A DNA stretch of 37,716 nucleotides, taken from positions 1-37,716 of the IMG/VR virus record IMGVR_UViG_3300009285_007418. One strand, 5' to 3'. Of this stretch, positions 30,179-36,114 are shown piece by piece (position 1 is the stretch's first letter; each line of letters opens with the position of its first letter). Under the pieces are notes generated by a model. That model searched no databases. It worked only from the letters and a program-made list of their open reading frames with translations, and was not told the origin of the DNA. A program made the position numbers and the translations under genes. The stretch is from a virus.

Positions 30179-30412
30179 CGAGTCAGATATCGAGTCACTG
30201 TAAATCCGGTGATCGGTAAGCAGTAATTGGTAATCAGTGTAAGGATATGTTATTATAAGGGTTTACAGATATTAAGAATTACACAATAAAAAACGACCCA
30301 GTGTTGGGGTAGTATTTCTTTTGCTCTATTGTGGCGAATATTACAGGATTATGAGGGTTTGCTTGCACTAATTAGCTCTCTCGATGAACAATTTCGAGTC
30401 ACGTTCGAGTCA
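30179..30412. other. probable attP region with paired CGAGTCA repeats
   Basis: CGAGTCA occurs at 30179-30185 and 30191-30197, and again at 30395-30401 and 30406-30412. Each pair is spaced 11-12 bases, about one helical turn. This is how integrase arm-type sites are often arranged around an attachment core. Between them CACAATA (30282-30288) is inverted as TATTGTG (30327-30333). The region is next to the integrase 3' end. The exact crossover core cannot be named without host sequence. Confidence 0.55.
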
Positions 30413-30415
30413 TCA

Positions 30416-31414
30416 CTAGCCGATCTTTATGCGCTGCAGTTCTCTGGATAGGTGTTCCTTTGATATGTTTGCGTAATGCCGTTTGAGTGTGCGCAGGGAG
30501 GTGTTTGTCAGCTCACTCAGGATCTCTATCGGCACACCCTGCCGGATGGACTCTGAAATGAATGTGTGCTTGAGCCGGTGAATGCCGTATGTTGTTTTGA
30601 GCTTGAGTTTCTTCTGGACTTTATTAAAGAACTTTGTTGACCAGATATCTTTGTATGGAAATATCTTTCCTGATTTCTTTATTCCAATTTGTCTGAGCAG
30701 ATCCCGGAACTTAGGGACCAGCGGAATTGTAAACGGTGTGCCCATCACTTTTACATTGCGCAGGATGATGAGCTTTCTTTTCCAGTCAATATCTTCCCAT
30801 TTTAATTCAACAAGCGTGCTTACTCTTACACCGGTGTTTACCAGGAAGTAAACGAATGCGTGATGGAGTTTATTTTTTTCTAATGCACTGAGAATCTTCT
30901 GGATGACTGCAGGCTCGATGCTTCTGATAACTGATACACGCGGCGGAATTATTTCGATGATGTTTTCTTCGGTGAGCTTTATCTTTATAAAATAATTCCA
31001 CAATGAATGAAGCGTGCGTGTGTAAATACTCCGGGTGTTCTGTGAATGACCAAGCTGGTTGAAAACTGAAAGCAGCCTGATGTAATCCCTCACGGAATAT
31101 TCATTAACAAATTTATCTGCAGAAGCTTTAAGAAAATAATTGCCTGCTTTGGTGTAAATTTCTTTTGTGGATTTTGCGAACGGTTTTATCTGAAGGAATT
31201 CTTTTAGTGCATCTGAGAAGAGAATATATAATTTATCTGCATCGATGAAACCTGCGGGGAGAAAGTTTGTGCTGTAAGTTTTTGCAATCTTCTGTGCAGA
31301 TCTTCGGTTTGCCTGGTTGTCTTTTAGCTTTAAACTTTTACGGCGTGAATATCCTTTATGCGGGTCATAAAATTTTAAGTAGAGCCGGTTATTGATTGAC
31401 TCAACTGTCGGCAT
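30416..31414 (-). CDS. tyrosine recombinase (phage integrase)
   Basis: The 332-residue protein should integrate and excise the phage at att. Residues 1-50 form an arm-binding-like start with basic residues. Residues 60-150 are the core-binding domain. The catalytic part has Arg197 (NTGVRVST), Lys222 in the beta-hairpin, His279 and His283 (GIHRLKHTF) and Tyr314 (RHYANIS). Position 282 is Lys where Arg is usual, and 304 is Asn (LTN) where His or Trp is usual. The ATG overlaps the stop of the small membrane protein gene. It is read from the repressor operon. Confidence 0.9.
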   Translation of the reverse strand: MPTVESINNRLYLKFYDPHKGYSRRKSLKLKDNQANRRSAQKIAKTYSTNFLPAGFIDADKLYILFSDALKEFLQIKPFAKSTKEIYTKAGNYFLKASADKFVNEYSVRDYIRLLSVFNQLGHSQNTRSIYTRTLHSLWNYFIKIKLTEENIIEIIPPRVSVIRSIEPAVIQKILSALEKNKLHHAFVYFLVNTGVRVSTLVELKWEDIDWKRKLIILRNVKVMGTPFTIPLVPKFRDLLRQIGIKKSGKIFPYKDIWSTKFFNKVQKKLKLKTTYGIHRLKHTFISESIRQGVPIEILSELTNTSLRTLKRHYANISKEHLSRELQRIKIG

Positions 31415-31593
31415 TAGTAACTGGGAGTTTTAACCGCACCGGATACCATCATCCCTAACATAAAATAAAGTGTGGCAAGCAGACAGATTACAGAAAATAT
31501 TTTTGTAACCTGCGGCTCGGTTTTGGTTGCAAGTATCTGCACCATTCTTACTATGATGTAGATGCCTATCATCAACCCGATATATTGAATCAT
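31414..31593 (-). CDS. 59-residue two-helix membrane protein in the lysogeny operon
   Basis: This small minus-strand gene lies between repressor and integrase. The ATG overlaps the repressor stop (ATGA) and has a GAGGT site. Its stop overlaps the integrase ATG (TAATG). The product has two hydrophobic helices (residues 2-20 and 33-53) around a short basic loop (ATKTEPQVTK). It is expected to be made during lysogeny and could act in superinfection exclusion. That role is inferred from position only. Confidence 0.65.
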   Translation of the reverse strand: MIQYIGLMIGIYIIVRMVQILATKTEPQVTKIFSVICLLATLYFMLGMMVSGAVKTPSY

Positions 31594-31985
31594 TTTTTTA
31601 CCTCTGCTTTCTCGTTATTTTTATTAATGAGTTTTGTCTCCAATTCAACAATCCGTGCTTCTAACAATTTAACTTTATCTTCAAGTTTGGTTGTGTAAGT
31701 CAAAAAGTGTTCGGTTAATTTTTTACCTGTCTCATCTTCACTGTAACCAAAATAATCAATTTGCTTTTCTTTAACAATTATTTTTTCCTCACCGGTGAGT
31801 AACCAATTTATATCACAGCCGAGTTCAACAAGGCTTTCTATATAATTCAGTGGATCAAGTTTACCTTCAAAAACTTTATTAAGATTTTGAGGATATTCGT
31901 CGATTGCTTCGGCAAACTTCTTTTTAGTCCACCCTAATTTATTAAAATAATGTTCGATTCTATGCGAAATATCGATTTTATTCAT
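31590..31985 (-). CDS. phage repressor-like HTH protein with C-terminal coiled coil
   Basis: The 131-residue protein has an N-terminal XRE/CI-type helix-turn-helix (residues about 8-60: GWTKKKFAEAIDEYPQNLNKVFEGK, shown in parts). It includes the signature GCDINWLLTGEE often seen in phage repressors. Residues 92-125 form a leucine-zipper-like coiled coil, likely for dimerisation. There is no LexA-like protease domain, so induction would not be by self-cleavage. It is transcribed away from the early genes and starts the repressor-membrane protein-integrase operon. Confidence 0.8.
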   Translation of the reverse strand: MNKIDISHRIEHYFNKLGWTKKKFAEAIDEYPQNLNKVFEGKLDPLNYIESLVELGCDINWLLTGEEKIIVKEKQIDYFGYSEDETGKKLTEHFLTYTTKLEDKVKLLEARIVELETKLINKNNEKAEVKK

Positions 31986-32002
31986 TTAATAATAAAAAAG
32001 TA

Positions 32003-32031
32003 TTGACAAAACAATATAAATGTATTATTAT
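32003..32031 (+). promoter_or_regulatory. early rightward sigma70-type promoter
   Basis: TTGACA (32003-32008) and TATTAT (32026-32031) are separated by exactly 17 bases, upstream of the first early gene. This is the best consensus promoter in the window. It lies in the intergenic region of the divergent repressor and early genes and would be the target of repression. Confidence 0.75.
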
Positions 32032-32034
32032 TGT
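32011..32034. promoter_or_regulatory. candidate operator ACAATA-N12-TATTGT
   Basis: A perfect inverted repeat of six bases per arm overlaps the spacer and -10 box of the early promoter. Binding of a dimeric repressor here would block the promoter. The neighbouring ATTATTAC tracts are AT-rich and may add sites, but no second perfect copy is seen. Confidence 0.5.
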
Positions 32035-32068
32035 AACAGTCATTATTACTTATAAAAGCTATTGACTT

Positions 32069-32290
32069 ATGAACGACAATATAATAAAAGAAAATATTTC
32101 CCGCACACCTAAAGGTTCTGCCTGGTTCAGAGCAAGGATACCGGAGCCGATGCTGATTGATATAAACATTCTCAATGCCAGAAGGCGACCTGAAACGTTT
32201 AGCGAAACAATAAAAATGTTGCTTGAAAGAGGTCTTTCTTCTAACGGCAAACATACAACAGAACCATCTTCAAAATCTCAAGAAAGTTAA
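32069..32290 (+). CDS. small ribbon-helix-helix-like early regulator
   Basis: This is the first early gene, transcribed opposite to the repressor, which is the place of Cro-like regulators. The 73-residue product has a strand then helix-helix pattern (AWFRARIPEPMLIDINIL, then PETFSETIKMLLERG) resembling ribbon-helix-helix DNA-binding proteins. It may dimerise and bind the switch region. The start context is weak (TTGACTTATG). Confidence 0.55.
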   Translation: MNDNIIKENISRTPKGSAWFRARIPEPMLIDINILNARRRPETFSETIKMLLERGLSSNGKHTTEPSSKSQES

Positions 32291-32296
32291 ATTGAT

Positions 32297-32707
32297 ATGA
32301 GCAAGCAGCTTGAAATTTTACAGATTCTTTTCCGTAATGATAAACCAAAAAGCTGGCTGCAGAATGAGCTGAAGAAAAAAGGGATTGACAAGGATCTGCA
32401 ATACCTGCTTGATGAAACCAGATCAAAAAATTTTGATGTAAATATTTACGAAACGATAATTGAGATCTTCCGTGAGCACGGAATTATTCCCACCGAAAGC
32501 GACCGCATAAAAAAACTGAGAAGTAAAGTGATGGAGATAAACGGAATCATCGCAAGCGGTATTACTCTTCTTAACGAAACAATGAACGATTATCTAAAAG
32601 ATGATGAGCTTACCTTCGATGAAAAAGCAGAGCTGTTAAAAATGATTGACGGAATAGAGAAGCAGTATGCTCATTTGGATGAGTTAAAAACATTAATTAA
32701 AAAATGA
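32297..32707 (+). CDS. early HTH-like helical protein (136 residues)
   Basis: Residues 15-60 (KSWLQNELKKKGIDKDLQY..., FDVNIYETIIEIFREHG) look like a divergent phage-type helix-turn-helix, followed by a long helix with coiled-coil character (LRSKVMEINGIIASGI, then DEKAELLKMIDGIEKQY). It may regulate early transcription together with the previous gene, but the family is not recognised. It overlaps the next gene by ATGA. Confidence 0.5.
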   Translation: MSKQLEILQILFRNDKPKSWLQNELKKKGIDKDLQYLLDETRSKNFDVNIYETIIEIFREHGIIPTESDRIKKLRSKVMEINGIIASGITLLNETMNDYLKDDELTFDEKAELLKMIDGIEKQYAHLDELKTLIKK

Positions 32708-33039
32708 AAAAACCTGAAATACTTAAAGGTGAGGTGCTTGAATATGTTGATTTGGTAAATCATAACTATTCAATTACACAAACTCTTGGTTTCTATTTAC
32801 AACCCTTCAAACCAGAAATGATAACAGAATATTTTGAGGGATGGGAATTAAAAGGGAGGACAATCGCAATTTTGGATAATTTGCTTTCAATAGATTTTTA
32901 TGAAAGAGGAAGATTTATGGAAATAAATGGAGAATATCTTGCCAGAAAAGTAGAATGGACTATGCCATACCCATTAACTAATTCTCAATTCATAACCAAC
33001 TGCATACAGGCAGGAATAAAACTAACCTGGAAGGATTGA
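32704..33039 (+). CDS. early hypothetical protein (111 residues)
   Basis: The product mixes strands and helices, with many aromatic residues (FYLQPFKPEMITEYFEGW, KVEWTMPYPLTN) and one Cys. No signal or membrane segment. I do not recognise a family. It is coupled to the previous gene and lies in an operon of small early genes. Confidence 0.55.
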   Translation: MKKPEILKGEVLEYVDLVNHNYSITQTLGFYLQPFKPEMITEYFEGWELKGRTIAILDNLLSIDFYERGRFMEINGEYLARKVEWTMPYPLTNSQFITNCIQAGIKLTWKD

Positions 33040-33042
33040 ACA

Positions 33043-33273
33043 ATGAACCAGCTAACAGAAAATTTAAGAGAAGTGCGCGGCTGTTTGGAGAATATAACTG
33101 AACGCCCTGATTTGAAAGAAGCGCCGGTTGAAGTGCGCGATCATTTTTATTCTGCACTTGGCCATCTGAGTCGGGCAATTCAATTGATGATGTTCAAATA
33201 TAATGAAGTCGATAAGAAAGTTGTGGTAAAGGATGGAGTTCCGTTTGAACAAATTACAACGAGGCAGGGATGA
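33043..33273 (+). CDS. early hypothetical helical protein (76 residues)
   Basis: The product is mostly two helices (TENLREVRGCLENITE and VRDHFYSALGHLSRAIQLMMF) with a basic and acidic end. It starts four bases after the previous stop. No known family by eye. Confidence 0.5.
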   Translation: MNQLTENLREVRGCLENITERPDLKEAPVEVRDHFYSALGHLSRAIQLMMFKYNEVDKKVVVKDGVPFEQITTRQG

Positions 33274-33294
33274 AAGATGTTGAACGAAGTGAAA

Positions 33295-33309
33295 TCCGCC
33301 TTTGGCGGA
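33295..33309. repeat. TCCGCC-TTT-GGCGGA hairpin word
   Basis: A perfect 6-bp stem with a 3-base loop. The same arms occur at 35533-35547. It lies in an intergenic stretch with several GATGG-rich near-repeats and no gene. Confidence 0.6.
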
Positions 33310-33352
33310 GTTGATGGAAGAGGGATGATGGAAAACGGAAGATGGTTGATGG

Positions 33353-33604
33353 ATGATGGGACAGCAGAAGCTTTATAATAAATTTTTAAGGTTATCGATG
33401 CAGAGGGATTTGTATTCTATTCCGCAGGCGGCGTTTAGGATTAATTGCAGCCGCAATGTTTTTACGAGGAAATATGTGGAAACAGGAAAAATAAAATTGG
33501 TTGTTGATGAAGGAAAGTTAATGGTGCCGGCAACTGAATTGCTTTATGCAATTAGTGAGATGCCGAAAGTAGTTCATAAAAATAGTTTGAGGAGAGTTCA
33601 ATGA
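33353..33604 (+). CDS. excisionase-like small HTH protein
   Basis: The product of up to 83 residues carries an N-terminal HTH pattern (YSIPQAAFRINCSRNVFTRKYVETGKI) like that of MerR or excisionase-type DNA-binding domains with a winged turn. The ATG at 33398 (16 codons in) is an alternative start. It could be the excisionase for the integrase, but its distance from int leaves this open. It overlaps the next gene. Confidence 0.5.
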   Translation: MMGQQKLYNKFLRLSMQRDLYSIPQAAFRINCSRNVFTRKYVETGKIKLVVDEGKLMVPATELLYAISEMPKVVHKNSLRRVQ

Positions 33605-33834
33605 GAGTAAACACAAAATATAGAAATATTTATGCAGAAGAGTTTTATAACTACGATAAGATACCAAAACATATTTTTGCTGCTATAGCCGGTTCAATAA
33701 TATCCAGAATAATTCCTATCCTCGATGATGATGAAATGACTGATGTTGAAGGTTATTTATTCAGAGAATGGGATAATTTATATATGACAGGTTGTCTTGA
33801 TTACAGACCAACTAAAAGACAATCTAAAAAATAA
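33601..33834 (+). CDS. early hypothetical protein (77 residues)
   Basis: An acidic and aromatic N-terminus (IYAEEFYNYDKIPKH), a hydrophobic helix (IFAAIAGSIISRIIPIL) and an acidic turn (DDDEMTDVEG) are visible. Overlaps at both ends show tight operon packing. Unknown family. Confidence 0.5.
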   Translation: MRVNTKYRNIYAEEFYNYDKIPKHIFAAIAGSIISRIIPILDDDEMTDVEGYLFREWDNLYMTGCLDYRPTKRQSKK

Positions 33835-34157
33835 TGACAAAACTTTTATTCAACCGCAGGAAGTTAATTGAGGTGGAGGACAGCAAGATTCTGCAAGGTT
33901 TTGCTAATTCGCATATCATAAAAGATTACAGCGACCACCCGGAGGAAGTAAGGCTTGCGCTCTTCGTTGCATTCGATGAGCCGGTTGGGTTTGGTTCTAC
34001 TTTTAGAAGCAGTAAGGAGTTTTATAAGCTGTTCGATAAGTGGTGTGCGGAGAAACATAAATTCAGTTTGAGTAATGGCTCTGAACTCAGAAAAAATGAA
34101 GCCACTACCAACAAGCCGATTGGTGGGCTAAATTCTCTTTCTGCGAAGAGGATATAG
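33834..34157 (+). CDS. early hypothetical protein (107 residues)
   Basis: The product starts at a TAATG overlap. It is basic with aromatic residues (FGSTFRSSKEFYKLFDKWC) and a Ser/Asn-rich end. No motif is recognised. It is the last gene before an intrinsic terminator-like hairpin. Confidence 0.5.
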   Translation: MTKLLFNRRKLIEVEDSKILQGFANSHIIKDYSDHPEEVRLALFVAFDEPVGFGSTFRSSKEFYKLFDKWCAEKHKFSLSNGSELRKNEATTNKPIGGLNSLSAKRI

Positions 34158-34169
34158 TTGCAGAGGTTA

Positions 34170-34203
34170 GGGAGTGATTAGACGCTTGTCACTCCCGTTT
34201 TTT
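34170..34203 (+). terminator. Rho-independent terminator inside the early operon
   Basis: GGGAGTGA (34170-34177) pairs with TCACTCCC (34189-34196) and is followed by a run of T from 34198. It divides the early region, so genes beyond may need antitermination or a separate promoter. Confidence 0.8.
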
Positions 34204-34229
34204 ATTTTGAAAGAATTTATAGGCGAGAA

Positions 34230-34373
34230 ATGAATGCACTTGAAATTTTTGCTCTGGTAATTGTCGGGCTGGTGGTCTTATCAATTGTAAGAGTTTACCG
34301 GAATGACCGCAGGCAGGATTGGGATGCAATGTATGAAAAGGAATTTATAAAAAATTATCTGAAAGGTAAATGA
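34230..34373 (+). CDS. 47-residue membrane-anchored protein
   Basis: The product has one N-terminal membrane helix (ALEIFALVIVGLVVLSIV) and a charged tail (RNDRRQDWDAMYEKE). The start has GGCGAG upstream and the stop lies one base before the next ATG. It is one of several tiny membrane proteins in this block. Confidence 0.55.
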   Translation: MNALEIFALVIVGLVVLSIVRVYRNDRRQDWDAMYEKEFIKNYLKGK

Positions 34374-34374
34374 A

Positions 34375-34710
34375 ATGTTTACTTACGAGCTGTTAACTAT
34401 TATGGCAGGAGCGATGCTGGCAGGTATGATTGCTGGTGCATTATTGTTCAATCGACTTCTTAAAAACGACCGCGACACTCTGCAGATTGAAAATATGAAA
34501 CTGCAAACGGAAATTAAAATGGCTGATCTTTCGCTTGCATCCAGCCGTAATGCTAATGAAGCTTGTTACGATCTCGGCAAAAAGGATGGAAAGGCTGAGC
34601 AGATTAAGGAACTGGGCAAAGCAATGCTTAGTGAATCGACTGTGCTGCGTGACGGCAGTATTGCAAAGATGGATAGCGAGAAGTTAGGACCGAAGAAGGA
34701 TGTTGCGTGA
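34375..34710 (+). CDS. membrane-anchored coiled-coil protein (111 residues)
   Basis: Residues 6-27 form a membrane helix (LLTIMAGAMLAGMIAGALLF). A helical soluble part with coiled-coil features follows (about 34-55) and then charged segments. The stop overlaps the next ATG. Function unknown. The layout recalls phage proteins that act at the inner membrane early in infection. Confidence 0.55.
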   Translation: MFTYELLTIMAGAMLAGMIAGALLFNRLLKNDRDTLQIENMKLQTEIKMADLSLASSRNANEACYDLGKKDGKAEQIKELGKAMLSESTVLRDGSIAKMDSEKLGPKKDVA

Positions 34711-34862
34711 TGTGGCGGACTGATGCAACTATACCTGATTTGAATGAGGATGAGTTCACGGATCCATTAGAGCCGGACCTGGATGAAAATGATGATTCTG
34801 CTCACGAATATGAAGATGATGAAGAGCCGGGACCAACTGAGCCGCCGGAGTATATCGAGTGA
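34710..34862 (+). CDS. 50-residue extremely acidic protein
   Basis: By direct count 21 of 50 residues are Asp or Glu and only one is Arg, with no Lys. It overlaps both neighbours by ATGA and GTGA type joints, so it is likely to be translated. Such charge is typical of DNA-mimic anti-restriction or anti-defence proteins, although no fold can be claimed. It is short for known DNA mimics. Confidence 0.55.
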   Translation: MWRTDATIPDLNEDEFTDPLEPDLDENDDSAHEYEDDEEPGPTEPPEYIE

Positions 34863-35080
34863 AAACTTTTCTCTGTAACATAAACGGTAAGCTAAGTCAT
34901 AAGCGCGGACGAAGTGCAGAGGCTTTGCGTGACAGGATACGTGCAACTTTGCTTAAGCAGTTCGGCAGGTATGATGATAAGCGGATTGATATTAAGCTGG
35001 TGAGAAACCCGCACGAGGGAAGATGTAAGATGGATGATGGGAGAGGGAATTCAATCACTGATCAGTTGAGGCATATATGA
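34859..35080 (+). CDS. small basic protein (73 residues)
   Basis: The product starts at a GTG overlapping the previous stop. It is rich in Arg and Lys (KLSHKRGRSAEALRDRIRATLL) and its middle looks like an amphipathic helix followed by strands. It may bind nucleic acid. No known family by eye. Confidence 0.5.
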   Translation: MKTFLCNINGKLSHKRGRSAEALRDRIRATLLKQFGRYDDKRIDIKLVRNPHEGRCKMDDGRGNSITDQLRHI

Positions 35081-35202
35081 AAAATATTTTAAATGCTTTG
35101 CTTGCGGTGTTCTGTTTTATTTTTATTGTTTTATTCGGATGGTTGCTTAAGTGGGATAAGTATGAATCTAAAGAAGAAAATGGAGAGGTGTTTGATGAGT
35201 GA
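35077..35202 (+). CDS. 41-residue membrane-anchored protein
   Basis: A single N-terminal helix (ALLAVFCFIFIVLFGWLL) is followed by a charged end. The ATG overlaps the previous stop. This frame is preferred over the longer open frame at 35093, which would have an unlikely start and no ribosome site. Confidence 0.5.
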   Translation: MKNILNALLAVFCFIFIVLFGWLLKWDKYESKEENGEVFDE

Positions 35203-35311
35203 ATCAATGATGTATTTTATACTTGGCTTTTTGGTTTGTCTGTTTGTGTTATTTGTTTTTGCATTGCTTGGAATAAATAATGATACCAAAAAAAATGGTG
35301 GTAAAAGTTAA
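35195..35311 (+). CDS. 38-residue membrane-anchored protein
   Basis: The ATG at 35195 overlaps the previous gene by eight bases and has GGAGAGG upstream. The product is mostly one helix (FILGFLVCLFVLFVFALLG) with a short basic tail. The stop overlaps the next ATG. Confidence 0.5.
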   Translation: MSESMMYFILGFLVCLFVLFVFALLGINNDTKKNGGKS

Positions 35312-35517
35312 TGACTCTGTCCTGTCCTGAATGCAGCTTAAAGAATAAGGTGAACTTGATTCCGGGCGGGTTCTTTTTTAACCAGGCGGAGTATAAGTGC
35401 GCCTGCGGGTTTTACCTGGCAACTTATGCAATGAACTTTTCGGATGCAAAGAGTGATTTGAAAAGGATAATAAAGCAAGATCGTATGAAACTAATTAACG
35501 AATGTCAAACTAAATAA
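35311..35517 (+). CDS. small zinc-ribbon protein (68 residues)
   Basis: Cys pairs CPEC near the start and CACG around residue 30 make a four-Cys zinc ribbon, followed by a helix with basic residues. Small ribbon proteins of this type occur in phage early regions and may act as transcription or replication accessory factors. Confidence 0.55.
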   Translation: MTLSCPECSLKNKVNLIPGGFFFNQAEYKCACGFYLATYAMNFSDAKSDLKRIIKQDRMKLINECQTK

Positions 35518-35532
35518 CGGAAAGGTTCTATT

Positions 35533-35651
35533 TCCGCCATAGGCGGATCAGCTTCAGGCTGAAAAATGGTTTGGCCCGGGCAAGAGAAACAGCACTTTCG
35601 CCCTTTGGGCGAGATCTCGTCACAATGTGACGGACTAAAAGGCACCCGGGC
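35533..35651. other. multi-hairpin leader with long-range GC stem
   Basis: Two upstream hairpins (TCCGCC/GGCGGA 35533-35547 and TCAGC/GCTGA 35548-35562) are followed by a long-range stem. Its arms are GCCCGGG (35574-35580) and CCCGGGC (35645-35651). It encloses two further hairpins: CGCCC/GGGCG (35599-35611) and CGTCAC/GTGACG (35618-35632). It lies just before the ribosome site of the 35674 gene and could be a structured RNA leader or an insertion of dispersed words. Confidence 0.6.
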
Positions 35652-35673
35652 TTTACTTTTAACAGAAAGGGAA

Positions 35674-36114
35674 ATGAATCTTAAGAATTATACATCTAGT
35701 GTGCCGGTTATCAATTCAATCGGCAGGATTGAACACAGGCTTTCACAAGCAGGGGCTACTCATATTGCTAAACAATACGCCAAAGAAAGACCTATCGGGA
35801 TGATATTTCAGATCCCGATAAATAATATTCCTATGACTTTCAAGCTTCCTGCCAAGAGTGAAAAGGTGTATGATTATATGGTTAAGCAGAGATCCAGACC
35901 TCCTAAACAAGCGCAGAAGGGATCCATCCAGATGCAGGCTGATAGAACTTCCTGGAAGATATTATCAGATTGGATTGATATACAGGTTAGTCTTATCCAA
36001 CTTGATCAGGCAGAGGCTGTTGAGGTTTTCCTTCCTTACGTTTATGATGGAAGAAACGACAGAACTTTATTTGAGAAAATGAAAGAGAATAATTTTAAGC
36101 TATTAACTCAATGA
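35674..36114 (+). CDS. conserved phage replication-region protein (146 residues)
   Basis: The start at 35674 is chosen because AAAGGG lies just before it and because upstream codons fall in the hairpin leader. The product has the pattern of a conserved protein seen in many phages and mobile elements. That pattern includes NSIGRIEHRLSQAGATHIAKQY, a short basic patch, RTSWKILSDWIDIQVSLIQL, and the end VEVFLPYVYDG...KMKENNFKLLTQ. Its role is not known to me. It is coupled to the primase by ATGA. Confidence 0.7.
   Translation: MNLKNYTSSVPVINSIGRIEHRLSQAGATHIAKQYAKERPIGMIFQIPINNIPMTFKLPAKSEKVYDYMVKQRSRPPKQAQKGSIQMQADRTSWKILSDWIDIQVSLIQLDQAEAVEVFLPYVYDGRNDRTLFEKMKENNFKLLTQ

Noticed and set aside
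30389-30412. tRNA gene fragment at attP
   Set aside because: Only a T-loop-like GTTCGAGTC is visible; no acceptor stem or anticodon arm can be folded around it.
35566-35673. N-terminal 36 codons before the 35674 start
   Set aside because: They are read through the hairpin-rich leader and a good ribosome site precedes the later ATG.
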